DNA from: Glandiceps talaboti
Taxonomy: Eukaryota > Hemichordata > Enteropneusta > Spengelidae
Assembly: GCF_964340395.1 (NCBI RefSeq)
Contig: NC_135570.1
Span: 2,593,501 to 2,657,500, forward strand
Direction of reading: 5' to 3'
Length of the DNA: 64,000 nucleotides
The position numbers were made by a program, and so were the translations under genes. Below the pieces are notes generated by a model. It was not told where the DNA came from. It was given only the letters and a program-made list of their open reading frames with translations, and did no database searches. Below, piece after piece: positions 27,481 through 41,905 of the stretch; the first letter of the stretch is position 1; every line of letters starts with the position of its first letter.

Positions 27481-29157
27481 CACTGCTTGGCTTGACTTCT
27501 TCATGTTCACTTCAAACTAGTATGGGTGATAGACATCAGATTTCTGAATGAATTACAGTCACTGTGGCAATCAAACTTTTGGCTTACTATTAGATAGACA
27601 AAAACTATTGTTGTAACACTAACACACTGATATAAGCTATTATATAGATGTTGGTTTATTATACTCACAATGGGGTGGTGCTTCCGATTCCTAATTTTTG
27701 TCAGTTAGCCACACTCTGTCTTGATTACAGGGTGATTATATCCACATAAAAGAGTCCCTGTTATCACCTACTTGATGTGTAATCTACCACATCAAGTAAC
27801 AATAGTTTTAGATTGTGTGGACTTTACTTTTGTATGCCGAAACCACCTTGATTGTCGTTGTAGCCATAATGTCATGTATGAAGACAAGAATTAAAGAGTA
27901 CTGCCAGACTTCTTCAACATCTTATGAGAGATATACATGTAGCCATTAAAATTCTAAATCTAATTATTTTATGCAATGCTGACAGGGGGTGGGGGGGGGG
28001 GGGGTGTGAAGAAGAAATACAACAGTATTGCCTTGATCATTTCCTCTAGTCTGAAGGCTATTCATGACTTCAACTCCTTGTGGAGAATGAACGGATATCC
28101 TTGCAGACTAGCATTCCCAAATGAATGTTCACTGTAAAACATTTGTATTCAAGCTAGGGAGTTAAGGTTATATGATCTAGCGAGGGTTAGGATTAGCTGA
28201 ACTCCTTAACTCAACCAAGAGTGATACTTTGTGGCATTACGGTACATGTTATGCCCCAATATATACAATCGTGATAGTTGTCTTTCATGCCATTGCATAC
28301 ATTAACAATGTCAAAACAGCTGTAAATGACATATTTGTGGCTGAGAAATCCATGCTATAATAAACTCAGCAGTACATATACATGACTACATAAACTAACA
28401 TAACACAGCTTGAATCTTTATAGTTTCATACAGATTAAAAATTTTCCAGAACTTTGTTACTTACACACATCAACAACCTTGTAAAGATAAAAGATACCCA
28501 TGATAAATGTATAAATGCATCACCTCAGTTTCTCATAAAACGTTAATAGTATTAAAATCGGTTCATGACATAACACGACAAGATTTCATTTCCACTTCAG
28601 GATCCGTACATTTAACTTTATTGCTCACAGCACAACATGCATAGTACATGTAGATGTAACTCAATGCCAGTGTAGAATTCTTGTCATGTTTCAAAAGGCT
28701 AATCTCTTCAGCATTCATTTCCCAGTGGTATTATCATGGCGACAAGATGAGGCTCAAGGATCATTCATGCATCAAAGTGTTTGTAGGAGTGATGAGTGTA
28801 AGACTTGAGGTGTAATTCCCTGGTAATAATCTGACTTTGAACAGCCATTAAAATGAACAACTTACAAAAATCGACTGGAAAACAAACAATCCAATGAAAT
28901 TGCCTTAGTATCAACTCATTCAGGTCATTGTTGTATAATTTGCTCCCTTGGTGTCAATAAAAATTATGTTTCTATTTGCAGAAACAATACTAGTATCTGT
29001 GTAAACACATTATAGAAAGGGGTGGAATATATTACCTGGCTCAGTGTAAAAGCTTCATCACATTTCCTAAATATGAAAAAACTCCATCTGTATGTACTGG
29101 TATGTGTTCTGTGTCTATGAAACACATCTCAAAAACACAACATATAGAAGTGCAACA
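27481..29157. other. No gene seen; poly-G tract inside
   Basis: A run of G with two T interruptions lies at 27984-28004. Otherwise the sequence is AT-rich without recognisable genes. Confidence 0.5.
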
Positions 29158-29330
29158 TAATTATACCAGTACCAGTAATATCAAAGAAAAATCGGGGAAG
29201 TAATGGCAATTTTGAACGTTTTGACTCAATTTCGAACACAGCAGAACCAGTGATGTAGACACATGTTGTCATAACACACACATGCATTGTCATAATGTAC
29301 AACGACAAGGGTATAAATTCCAATTTTTTG
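29158..29330 (+). repeat. Interspersed repeat family C, copy 2
   Basis: Matches 4945-5123 from TAATTATACCAG through GTATAAATTCC. It is not next to a MITE B copy here, so the two families are separate elements. Confidence 0.72.
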
Positions 29331-29900
29331 GCTTATGCATGATATAATTTACAATGTAAATACCCTTCCAGTCATCTGCATGTGTGACTAGGATTAACCT
29401 GGAAGTGGGAAAGTGACACTTCTTTATCTACCTGATGGTCTTTACCATAAATGTACATTGTTCTGGTAAAATGTAATTTGGCAAGTCAATGTTGTTGTTT
29501 TATTTTGATAGATACCGACAGCAGACAATCACGGTTTCAGCTTCAATAGCTCACGCAACGGCTCAATGACTAGTACCGCATGCGCGTCCTATATACTATG
29601 CGATGCTTTTTTGGTGGTTTTACCCAAGGATGCATTGCGGCGCAATGACTACACATGCGCGTTCTATATGCGCATTCTCTACGTTGAGGGTGCTATCTAC
29701 AATATCATCATATTTCTGAGCACTGGAAAACCAACAACATAGACATACATCATCATGATGATGATTAACAATCAGCGTATAAATACCATATTTTCTGTTC
29801 AAATACTTGAACTTTGGTATAATATATATCACTGCTGTAATATGGACCTTGTGCAGAGGGTAATCTGCCCTGCGTGAAAACTCTGGAGGGCAGATATTAA

Positions 29901-29939
<39 letters not shown>

Positions 29940-30783
29940 TTATGATCCAAACAACGTAAATGCCTATGAGCAAAAACATGTTTTTAATAGCGAAAATTTT
30001 CAGGTTTACAGTATTTAGCTTTTATGACTTTCGTTCAGATAGATTGGTAAAAATGCAAAGTATTCGTATCTTGCAAAATTGCAAATTCTGATGAGGTGCA
30101 ACTTTTCACTACCCAGCAAGAATCCTGGATGTTCCTTGCGGAAACAGTGGTAAGATTGCAAATATAGTACACTGTATCATCCATGCAGGAAGTCATTCTG
30201 AACAGTGTATCTAAATATTTAAGGTAAAATCCCAGGAGGAGAGTTACTTATTGCGACATTTCTACAAGTAATAGAAAATTGTGTGAGGGCATTGACATCA
30301 TGGTTCAGTGAATTCACTGCAGGTTTAAAATCCAATCACTTCTACTACCTTAGTTGTGGCCTAAAGTCAATGCAATCGAGCTTTCACATTTCTAAAAGCA
30401 ATTTCAGAGAAGTCTGCATTAATTCCATGATCAACTCAGACAGATACAGAAAGTTGCACACTACACATGATGACAACCAGGAGTCTATTTGTGAATAATC
30501 ACAAACTTCAAAGCTGTCCAATAGATAAAAACTTGAACACGCAATGCATGCAGGGTAGTTTCTCTGGTAAGTGGAATAATTTGAAAGGTCTTATTTTCAA
30601 ACTTCAAATGAAAACACAACTATACCATATGCTTACTTAAAATACCTGGCATGGAATTATATCACAACGACCATTTATATGTGTCTGTGTGTCACCCACA
30701 AACTTACTGCAAATTGGGAAAAATAAATTTTGGAAATACTTGCGTTAGGGCTATTAATATAGGCTAAAAAACAAGAATTGTTT
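29331..30783. other. No gene seen; small repeats inside
   Basis: An (AAT)n run is at 29908-29938 and a fragment of the TACTGTAAACCTG MITE is at 29986-30013. GC rises locally near 29560-29680, with ATGCGCGT words, but no gene is recognisable. Open frames at 29620-29979 (minus) and 30283-30498 (plus) match nothing. Confidence 0.45.
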
Positions 30784-30958
30784 CTAATCAGTGTGCATCA
30801 CTTAAATAACCTTGCGTCGGTCTTTTAGTGTGTGTGTACTGTTTGTCAAGCCCATGCAGTCCGCAGATCTGGGGGGTAACACAAAAATAACCCTCCCTAT
30901 ATTCAGTGAAGACAACTGCAGAGCCAATCATGAACAAGCAAATGACATCTGCCTGACA
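30784..30958 (+). repeat. Interspersed repeat family H, copy 2
   Basis: Inverted relative to, and homologous with, 8296-8470, from GCATCACTTAAATAACC to AAATGACATCTGCC. Confidence 0.75.
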
Positions 30959-33900
30959 TAAACACTTGCTCTAAAGTACTAAATAAAAAGAACAGTAACT
31001 GTCATAAATAGTAGATTTAGTGACATGATTGTTGAGAATTTAACACATTTTTTTTTTAAATCACATCTTCGCACCACTTTCAAATACACAAAATGTCCTG
31101 ACCAGTAACATTTTTTTGTTTGTTTTGGCCTTACTAGTATTATTACTGATCCCAGACTGTCAATTATAATGACTCAAGTGTAGCATTCATGTAACTTTCT
31201 ACATCAAACTTTCAAAGACATACGTTGAGATAAATACCTAGACCTCTCTTTTACAGTCCCACTTTGAAATTTATAGGAATTCCTGTTTTTGTTGACATGG
31301 TAACATTAAATAAGTATCACATTGCATGTACTGCTATAGAAAAAGTTGGTCTTGAACAAAACAATATCGAAGTACATTAATGCACTGCACAGACTAGATA
31401 ACACAATTACAAAGACCTGGGAATCAAACCCTGACCTTAAAATACAAAAAAAGAGAAAAGAATACATGTTCCTTCTTGCACTGAGTTTGCTCATTAATGG
31501 CATCAATCACTGGAACTTACAATGTTTGCCCCCTGGTTACAGAGTATATTCAATGGCAAATACTTTTCACTGTTAAGCTTATGTATATAGAAAGATGTAC
31601 AATAATGTTATCAACAGGTATTATACATAGAGTACAAATGGGAAAGGGTACTGTAATCATTAATAGGCTTTCATAAAAGTTTAGTCATGTATAAGTAATG
31701 TACATCTAGTTGCCAACATAACTGTCTTGGGTTTTCAATTCATGGATTTTTATATCTACATTTTCCCTTTCCTAGTAACCTCTGAATGGGGTGACAAACT
31801 ACAAACGTACACCTATCTCTTTGTGTGGACCGTCAAATGTGAAAACACTTCACAAAATAGGAGTGCACTTAGAGTTTTTTAAAGAGGTTTAAGTACCCTC
31901 GTCCCTGGTAACATAGAGAGGATATGGACAGTCTCAAGAAACATTTAACAGCTCTTTTTACATTTGCTTTTTGCAAAGACATTGGGTAAAAAGTTTGTTG
32001 GACACTTGAGATTTCTGTTAGTGGTTTATCGTACATGTATACCCTATTGCAATTAAAACTGTTGTGTTGGTTTAAACATAAAATCTAAACTGAAAACAAG
32101 AGTTTGTGCACGTAGTAGTGGACGTACAGACATAAAATTTAGTGTGTAACCAGGTTTAAACCTAAACAAGATAAAAGAATTAAAGGTTTAGTGGAGTTAC
32201 TGAATGACATTGGACAATAATTGACAACAAAACAGTAGAACAATACAAGACACCGTGAGATTATCTGGTGGGGAATTCTTGTTTGGTATCTATGCAGCTT
32301 TCATTGGTGTGTAAAGACAGGGGGATCAACCTTTATATTTAGTGTTTATCTCACCTTTTCTTTACTTTTCTGACAGCTAAGCCATTCTCAGTATCATTTA
32401 TGTGGACATTAGTGTCACGTCACTTATTGTATTCTGTCATTACCGATTCATGTGTTCACAAGGAACTGGGCAGGAGGCCACTGAACAAAAGCAGTAGACT
32501 TTTCTTTAATACACTATAGACATCTATTTGCTTACAAAAGTGCTGTCTTCTTCTTTCCTAGGACTCAAACTTTAACAAAGCTGCTAATATTGAATAGTTC
32601 GTACAGAATAACATGATTGGCAAAAGGCTGAACACGCCATAATCTTGGACACCATTCAAATCCAAAACGATGAATACAGAATACAGCATTTTTAATCATG
32701 CCTTCTGCGATCGAAAGGTTATAGTTTGACCTCTTAAAAGCAAGCTGTATCCGTAGCCATGGAAACAGCTAACAACTGAAGTGATGAACGATTCATCTTC
32801 TACACATCAAAAGGAATAATTTTGTGCCAAGATATTGATTGTAGGCCTTTCAACCATTTCAAATTGGGTACTTATTAAGAGTTCGTCTACAGTTTACTTC
32901 AAGACATTTCTTCTTGTAAACGCCTATCTTTTCCTTTCAATGCCAGGCTTGAGCACACAAAATGTATGTAGAATTGATCTTTGCCAACACTTTCATACAG
33001 CTTGTACATATTCACTTTTTAATCATATCGGTAATTTTAGCACCAATTTACCAATGATTTACTTTCATGATGTTGGTGTAATAATACTCCTGATATCTGC
33101 CAAAAAAATTGATAAAAATTTCCTTCCCAACATTCGTAGGAAAGCAATAGTTGTATTGAGAAGGTTTGTATTAGTATTAATATAAATTGAGAACAGTAAT
33201 GTTTTGAATGTTCAACAATTTTAATGCATCAAATTTTTCCTTCAAAGAGTATATGAAGATTCTAAGATGTTCACGTGGGACTAATCATGCATTATCTCTA
33301 GGTGTCACAGTTACAAATTAAAATTTCTTCTCGTAGAATTATAAAATTCGCTTTGAAACTCGTTCCAAATCTCTTTTTGACTGTGTGAGTGGATATTTTC
33401 ATTTTCAAAAGATAATGGCATTTACATTTCATTTTTGTACATCAAGACATTTCAAACTGCAAACACATTCCCTCTCCTTACAAGATGAGGCATAGATATG
33501 TGCAATTATCAGCTAAAAAGAAAAATGTAAATCTCTGTTTAAGCAGAGGAGGTGAAAGTATAAGCCATTTAGCAATTCATATATGCTATACTGTAATTAT
33601 CTTCTCTAACAGTGACAGAAGAGAACACTTTCTTTTCAAAAACATCTCTTATAATAGAATTTTACTCAAAATTTTTAAAGTACAACCATTTACAATATCA
33701 GCTTTTTTATATTTATCTGCTTTAACAGCTGAGCAAATGTTTTTTCCAAAAATTTGTTCTTAAGGAAAATGTTAAAGCATTAGTCTTTGTAATTTTGTAT
33801 TTCTTATATCTATCTTCTCAGACATCAGAACAATTTTTTTTCCAAAGATATTCAAGTGAAATTTCAAAAGACATTCGGTGAAATTTTTCTGTAAGAAGAA

Positions 33901-36042
33901 AATGTGAAAGCATATAATCCATGTAATTTCGGTTTTCTTGTATTTGCCTTCAATTAATTTGTTTGTGCCATTTGTGGAACGCAGTGGATTAGTCGGCTAG
34001 TAGGCATGCTGGAAATATCAACATCAAATCATGACTATATCTACTGTACATACTGAAGTGTAATTATTGGACAGTCAGCTGTATATATATGACGTCAACG
34101 TCGCAATCTCTACAATGTAACTGATCATGTCTCTTCAACCACAGGATGCTTTGAAAATTCTGTCTCAGATCACGAAATGTATTTGATGAATAAATAATTG
34201 GTCACGATAATACAACCTATCGTGATTGTTCAATTTCAATGCATGTATATATTCTACATCCATGCAACATAAATGTAATTTCAATATGGTAAGAGCTGAT
34301 GGCAAACTGATCTTTTGGTGTTTTGTTGTCTGTGTGGGTCTTCAGAGAGCTTGACTAACTTCTATAAATTTGTCTTTTTTTGTATGTGACAAATTTCTAT
34401 AAGTTTATCCCCAATGACTCTTTATATTGCCACAAATTGCTTTCAATAAGTCTCGCTAGAGTGAGGCATTCAATTTTAACTAGGCGGCGTGAATCACTGG
34501 AAAAAATCTCACAAGTTTACAATTAGTATATCAGACATTGCATTTTATAACAACATTGTATCAGTTCACATTCTGAGTTTATTGCGAATGTGAGATAGGT
34601 TTCAATAGAAAATTCCACCTTTTTTAAAAGGAATTTTAGTATAACATTTCTACAATGCATCAGTTGAAATACCACATTTCTCAAAGGGAACTGTAACATT
34701 TTCAACATAGTTAAAACAACATAGCATTATTTCTAGCAATACTGAAAATACCACATGTATGTAACATTTTTTAGCAATAATGTAAGAAAATACCATTATT
34801 TCTGGTTGAGGGAACTGCAACTTTTCTAAATAGCATGATTTATGTTGTGAAAGTATCATCTGTTCAGTAACATTTCTAGTACTACAGCCTCAAAGGCAAA
34901 ACACATTTATCTTGTTGTTGCAGACAGTCAGTGCACTGATCTATAAGTCTGGCATGGCTTGGGTTTGCATATACCAGAGTCAATATTGCCTACCGGTAAT
35001 AGCACAGATAGGTCAGAAATATGCCTTTGTACTGAAATATGGTATTTCAGCTTGTACTAAAAAATGTTGCTGATGCGGTATTTTCACTTTATACACATAG
35101 CTAGAACTGTTGTACATATACATGTACAATCTTGATCATGTTGTTTTCTTCATCTCATAATGTAGTAGAATACATGTTGACATTTTCTATAATCACTATC
35201 TTTCCATGCATAGTCAAATGGACAATTTTTACTAAAAATCTAGCTAAACCTGCTGAGGAAAGGCTAAACAGCGCATGTCAGTAGTAATCCAGGCATTTAC
35301 TACTATTAAACTCTACCTCTAGTCTGAAAGTAAATCATGTGGGGATCCGATAATATCATCACATTTATATAAATGCTCCAATGCCATTAAACTATAATAG
35401 CTGTTGGGGTATGAATGGAATGCTATGCTAGAGAAACTATACGGCGGAGATGATCACAGAGCATATACATGTAGTACACTTGATACTGCAGTGCTGACAC
35501 ATCTCATAGCTTGCCTCATCTCTGAAAAACTTGACACTGAGATATTCTGTATCTACAGGCAGGTACTAGACCAGGATTAGTTACAATAGTGAATGCTGCC
35601 GTGCGTATCCTTTGAAACTGAATCAGAAACTTTGGAGAATTTCCAGCTGCAATTTTGTGTAATAATGTATACAAAGTATGGATTATCTGAGCTTCTAGAC
35701 TCCATCTCTGGGGCAAATTAAGCCATCATCACCTCTGACTTATTGCTCTCTGTATTGTACCAACGTAAATGATTCAAACGCTATCTGACATTTATGTATA
35801 ACAATTACAATATCCAAAGTCTAAAATATCTTTCAGAAAATCTTGAAATTTAAATAACAGTTGTAATTATATCAAATATATATTATAATTATTTTTAACA
35901 AAATTTAAACTTTACTAAGAATTTGATTGTTGAAAATCACCATACATTGTACTGAGTTTGTACACGTAAATACTGTATGTTTTAATGTCTCAATAAACAT
36001 GAATTCCATCATTTACTATGACATAGTGTGACTGAGTCGTAC
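30959..36042. other. Long stretch without genes; faint old repeats
   Basis: No coding exon or RNA gene was recognised. Loose tandem duplications occur near 33740-33950 (AAAATGTNAAAGCAT blocks) and 34590-34880 (GAAAATACCA and GGGAACTG blocks). The segment 35311-35385 is a copy of the interior of the hairpin element at 43623-43950. A perfect CRE palindrome TGACGTCA is at 34090-34097. Confidence 0.5.
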
Positions 36043-36395
36043 AGTCTTGATGGTCAAATGGTTAAAGTTACCAACTTGGAATCCACAGATTGCAGGTTCG
36101 AGCCTCAGCATGGTTATTTAGTTCTATATGGCTTAAGGGCAAGATTTGAACCATGACTGTGCCCAAGCCCACCCAGCTGTACAGGTGAGCACCTGGTAGG
36201 ATAGAGGTTGCAATGTGAATGTTTTAATCCAATGTGCTTATAATGGCTGCAATGGATTGTATGCTCCCCAGGGAGTTGAGGAAGTATAATGATCCATTGT
36301 GCCACTATAGGTCCATGTCAAGGGTAATAACTGTAAAGCGCTTTGAGCACATTATTATGGGATATAAAAACTAACATTATCATTATTATTATTAT
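36043..36395 (+). mobile_element. tRNA-derived SINE, copy 2
   Basis: Same head, body and tail as 806-1162, with B box GGTTCGAGCC at 36095-36104 and a tail ending in an (ATT)n run. The A-box region and the tail (GAGCACATTATTATGGGATA) have decayed, so this copy is probably older. Confidence 0.86.
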
Positions 36396-37066
36396 AGTAT
36401 ATTTTAGTTACAAAAAAGTCAAAATGTTCATTATAATGTACAAGACCGGACATCCACACTATTGGACGGGTAAACTACGATAAACATCTTTGTGCAAGGT
36501 TTGAATCAATCAGCAAGTGTTTCTCATAGAAATAGCAAACAGACTCATGGATGATGAACAACTTGACATTGTTCAAGTTTTCCCTTCAGTCTAAAATCAG
36601 TAGAAATACAAGAAGGATTGGCAAAACCAAATGAACTACCTTCACTATAGTATCATCCAATTATATTTCTCTGATGTGTATCAGATGTTACTGATGTCAT
36701 AAAAAATACAAATAATTTTTACTGTCAGAGGAAAAGATCTGTCTAGATCATCATGAATAACTTGTCTATCTTTTACAGTTTCACATATGGATCTAGTTTT
36801 CTCAAATTACAATATCATAAAACTCTGAATTTAATGTATATTTTTTACAAAAATTAGACACTGAGAACCTGTGGTAATTTGAAACAGCTCTTCAGTTGTC
36901 AGTGGCTGACAGTGCTTCCTTTGAGTACAAGATATTTGTGTGACAAATTACTAAATTACATTTGGTATAAAACAGACTTTCCCTTTTTTAAGGGTGTGGT
37001 AAATATCAATTTACATCCTAGTCAGCACTGTCACAAGTAAGCTATAGATTTCAATGCTTGACTTTC
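36396..37066. other. No gene seen
   Basis: AT-rich sequence; nothing recognised. Confidence 0.5.
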
Positions 37067-37384
37067 TCAGTGCCAACACCAGGTTAGTATGAACCTACCA
37101 CAGTGTGCCAACACCAGGTTAGTATGAACCTATCACAGTGTGCCAACACCAGGTTAGTATGAACCTATCACAGTGTGCCAACACCAGGTTAGTATGAACC
37201 TATCACAGTGTGCCAACACCAGGTTAGTATGAACCTATCACAGTGTGCCAACACCAGGTTAGTATGAACCTATCACAGTGTGCTAACACAAGGTTAGAAT
37301 GAACCTATCACAGCGTGCTAACACAAGGTTAGTATGAACCTGCTATATCAGGCTGCAGGGCCAAAATCAGGCTAGCATGAACCT
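37067..37384. repeat. Minisatellite, 35-bp unit, 8-9 copies
   Basis: Units starting at 37071, 37106, 37141, 37176, 37211, 37246, 37281 and 37316 read TGCCAACACCAGGTTAGTAT plus GAACCTATCACAGTG. The spacing is exactly 35 bp. The middle units are identical or nearly so; the last two and a trailing partial unit are diverged. Each holds a small inverted repeat, AGGTT ... AACCT. Confidence 0.95.
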
Positions 37385-37790
37385 GAAAACTATTACTATG
37401 GAACAATTCTTGTAATTAATCTCTATTTCCATTCTCATATTCACAATCATCACAAATACTAAAAACATGTAGCTAAAGTAGAAAATGTAATTTCAAATAC
37501 TACGGAACTATTTTTTGTAATCTCTATTTCACTCTCATATTCACAATAACCAGAAGGCATACAAGCACCTATAATGGATGCCTGCAGGCAATTCCTGCCA
37601 TCTAATTCTATACACAAGTGGCCGCCAGTACTACAGAATATATTTCCTAGCTTCTTTTTAATCTGCCTCTACCTAATAATAAGACAATCGTTTGAATACA
37701 TAAAATAGAACGATTACTTTGTCTACACTACAATTTCTCATTAAAACTAAAATTACTAATCAATTTAGTAGGGGCTTATATTAGGTTTTT

Positions 37791-37870
37791 ACCTTAAGTA
37801 TCCCAACTAATTTTTATTTTCAGACACCAATCATTATTAGGATGTGGGCATAATATGGTATCCATTCACA
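37791..37870 (+). repeat. Dispersed repeat K, copy 1
   Basis: About 80 bp, ACCTTA ... TTTTTATTTTC ... ATTATTAG(G/A)ATGT, matching 39416-39500 in the same orientation 1.6 kb away. Confidence 0.65.
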
Positions 37871-37959
37871 AGTGGACTTCAGTCTGTATACACAGATCTT
37901 TGCAGTTCATGCCCTATACATCAAGTCCAAAAATATACATACTATATAGACAGATATAT

Positions 37960-38148
37960 ACATATAATTATATATATAGATACATATATATACATACATA
38001 CATACGCACGAACGTCGTACATACATACATACATACATACATACATACATACATACATACATACATACATACATACATACATACATACATAAATACATAC
38101 ATACATACATACATACAATTGTACATACACAGATGTGACACACAAATG

Positions 38149-38218
<70 letters not shown>
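37960..38218. repeat. (ATAC)n and (CA)n compound microsatellite
   Basis: An ATAC tract of about 130 bp with a GTCGTAC interruption near 38017, a short unique spacer, then about 65 bp of CA. Confidence 0.96.
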
Positions 38219-38219
<1 letters not shown>

Positions 38220-40359
38220 TACTAACTAATATACGACACTTTAATTATGCAGGGATATAAGGAAAGCATTCCTGGATAAAATAATAACCTCAATGCCAAA
38301 CTTTAATCATATGGACATATACGATAAACTACACCACTTAAGGTGAAAATTTCCTACTGATACTGCAAACTTTTTACTCAAAGCTTTTAACCGTAGGTAA
38401 ACCTTTATTTACAATTAAAACATATGTGATATTTATTCATTTATGTATTTAATTTGACATTGTTTGTGTCCTATAAGCCAGAGGGCTGGATGTGGCTCTT
38501 TTGTTTGTAAATTTTATTGAAGTACATGTATTGTATAATTGAAATATGTCCACATAGGGTACCTTAATAAATAATAACATAACATATAAGTAACTTATTC
38601 CTACCATGCTGTTGTGCAAATCCACACTTAAAATTTAAATATGTACTTTACTCACACCAAAAGTTTGATGTACTTTAAAGAAAATACATGTTTTGATAAA
38701 TCTTGAACCATTTAATATAAAAGTATAGAGTCAAAGAATCCTACATTCGTACTGTATCTTTAGACTTTTATATTTCACATCTATACATTTACTACATAAC
38801 AAGAGAATGGGAAAATGAACAAAACTGAGCAATTTACTCCACATGGGCACCCTCCCCCTCCCTCTCCCCCCCCCCCTTCTCCCACCCCCTTCCCCTCCCC
38901 CCAATTAACGGATTAGGAGAATATGTTGCTCATAGCTACAGGTGTCTATGTTCTTTTCCTGCTTGCATAATTATGCTAACCTGACCTCATTTTGAGATAG
39001 AATTATATGACAACACTCTGTCTCAATTGCGCAAATTACAAATTTGTAATCTAGTACTGAGAGACATTCACACAGCTACAATACTGGTGATAGTGACTGC
39101 CAAGGTCTTTATCTATTTCAGATGTACTCATAATGGTACATTTAAAAATAATAATTATACCCAAGTGGGTTTTAAAATCTGGCCTTGCCTAAAAACAGGT
39201 TGTCAATTCGCCAAGAAAAACAATTGTTGGCTATAAAAAAAAACACTTTTGTGTTTTCAGTGCCAGGAGGTACACAGTCTGGCCATCATGATGTATGTGT
39301 ATGTGTACTTGTACTGAATTATAAAGTCATATGTTTTTTTGGCCCTGGAATTGATTTAGTTGAATTATACGTGCAAAGATTTTTCTCTGTGCAGATCTGT
39401 CTCACTATTAAACATACCTTAGTTAGTATAAAATTAATTTTTATTTTCTGACAAGAATCAATATTATTAGAATGTAGGCATAACATGGTATCTGTTCACA
39501 GTGTTATGAGTTGTCATATTTCTATAGTCACCTATTGCGAAAGGTGTCAACAACAGTTTATACAACATGGCAGTCGGATGAGTTATTTACAAGTTGTGTG
39601 TACTTTCTCCTTGCTCTGTCCACCACATTTAAGTGTACCTGACATGCCTTAAATTACTATTCAGCCAATTGTTTCATGTGCCAAAATAAATTACATTCAT
39701 AGCATATTAGATGTTAGGACAGAGACTTCAATGAATTAAAACTGTCTTACTAAGACTCTTACTCAAGCTATCAATTGGCTGCAACTTGAGTGAGTACGAC
39801 AACAAAATGATCCCAATTAATTTTACTCAAACTTTCTGCTTACAAGTTACTGCCATATTTTCACTAATCTTACCTCCATTATTAAAACAAGTACATTTAC
39901 AGAAATCATCTTTCTTTTAATACAAAAAGTTATCAAACTTTCGGAATAAAATCATCAAATTCACTTCTGTGAATCTGAGTAGTCGTATTTGTTTCTACAT
40001 ATCATGAACCAGTGAAAGACAAAACTGTTTTTGTTGTGAAACCTTGGTATTCAGCCTAGAGAACTATCAGTACCCTGGTAGTATTTTAACCTACTTTACC
40101 AGCCTAACAAAACAATGAATACTTCACTCTGTGCTTCAATTTTAAGGATTATCTCAAGAACAATCGTATATAGGGCAAACAAGTCCACTATTGACAAGCT
40201 GATATTTGATCCCTTTACAAGTCAAAAGTAGAAGTTATGAACTCCAATGAATTACATTATTATCAATTACTACAAAGCCATAAGCCTGTTTATGAGTACT
40301 AGCTTGGATTTGAGTAATTTCCTCCCTTGCTCCATCCATCCCTCTGCCTCCCTTACAAT
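38219..40359. other. No gene seen; C-rich tract and repeat K copy 2
   Basis: A C-rich pyrimidine tract lies at 38850-38905. Repeat K copy 2 is at 39416-39500. No gene was recognised. Confidence 0.5.
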
Positions 40360-40640
40360 CACCATCCCAGTCACCACCACCCCCACCCCCATCCCCACCA
40401 CCACCACCCCCACCCCCATCCCCACCACCACCCCAACCTTCACCACCACCACCACCCCCACCACCATCCCCACCACCACCACCACCCCAACCTTCATCAT
40501 CACCACCATAACCACCATAACCACCCCCACCACCATCCCCACCACCACCACCACCACCACCACCCCAACCTTCATCATCACCACCATAACCACCACCGTC
40601 ACCGTCACCCCCACCACCACCACCACCATCCCTCATACAC
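40360..40640. repeat. (CCA)n/(CCCCA)n-rich minisatellite
   Basis: About 270 bp of CCACCACCACC and CCCCA words with longer units containing CCAACCTTCATCATCACCAC. The strand is almost free of G. Long open frames (His/Pro/Thr on plus, Gly on minus) follow from the repeat and show no start or splice context of a gene. Confidence 0.92.
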
Positions 40641-41905
40641 TCTAACACAGACATAATATACAATCTATTATTTAAACCACAATGCCTGATCAACCATGTC
40701 TATACAACCTAGCACAGATTTAACATTTGCTCCCCCCCCCCTTTCCTCCCATCCTCCCAACGGCAACCTCTTACCCCCAACTCACAAATACCAATACCCG
40801 GGTATCAACCTCTAGGCCAATAGCATGTCTATAAACACTAGTGAAGTATCGTAGTCTCTCTAGTCTTGCCAAATCCAAATCAATTCTTGACACTACAGGC
40901 AACACTAGATGAAAAGATCTCAGGAATATTTTGACAGTGGAATAATGATCGAGATCTTTAAACAGATCCGATAATTCTCATGGGGAAAACATTGCACAGA
41001 GATTGACTACATATACTTATCAAATACAATTAAGTGTCACATATATTTAGAGTTATGGTGTGTATAAAACTTGAAGGTTTTATACCTTGTCTACACTTAT
41101 ACACTGTAGTAGTAAGATTAGTTTTTCTATGATTATTCTACAGTAACAGTTACAGTAGATAATGTACTTGTATGAATAAGTATATAAAATATGTAGTAAA
41201 ATTGTCGGATTGCAAATTTAACTAATTTTACTTTTATGGGATGGGGGGATTACAGAGTGATGGGAGATGGAGGGGATGTGAAGGGGGGGGGTGGAGGAAT
41301 GGCAGAGGGGAAAGGAACCAATGTGAATCATTACAGCTATTTGGATTACAGAGTGACGTCATTGAGACTGTCTAGATACATCGTATCGTTCTGTCCCTAT
41401 TACCAGGACACTCAGTGTATCTCACGTACAGACTAAAAACACTGTCACTTAAAGGAGGACACAGAAAAGCATGAAATGAATATAAATCCACGACTATAGT
41501 CAGAGATAGAAATAATTGAATTTAACATAAAAGCCACGAAGGGAAAAGACTAAAACTCTAACTCCTAATTATTTTCAATGTATCTAGTTGAGTCAGTTCT
41601 ACTAATCAAATTTCCCTACCTTCCAGCCTTATTATTGAAATCAAATAATGATTCGATGACTTTATATTAGGGTATCTTAGGACTGTATGTTACATGCACA
41701 CCAAGAAGTAACCCAATCAGTTAGGTGTGTATTCCAATGAACCTCCACCAAATAATTCATCCTACACTGATTTTATAAGATTGTAAAACTGACACAAACA
41801 AACATCAACTTCTGTGTTTGTTTGATTTACTAGCTTGCCAAGACACTTGGTTACCTGGCTCAACAGAACCCCATTCACCAGTCACTCATACTAAATTCAA
41901 TTCAA
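40641..41905. other. No gene seen
   Basis: Contains a C run at 40733-40741 and a G-rich stretch at 41235-41310. A TGACGTCA CRE palindrome is at 41354-41361. No gene was recognised. Confidence 0.5.

Noticed and set aside
29560-29680. Local GC rise with ATGCGCGT words as a possible CpG-island promoter
   Set aside because: It is too short and no transcript-like feature lies next to it.
40235-40693. 152-codon glycine-rich frame and its His/Pro/Thr partners
   Set aside because: These are translations of the CCA-rich repeat in different frames.
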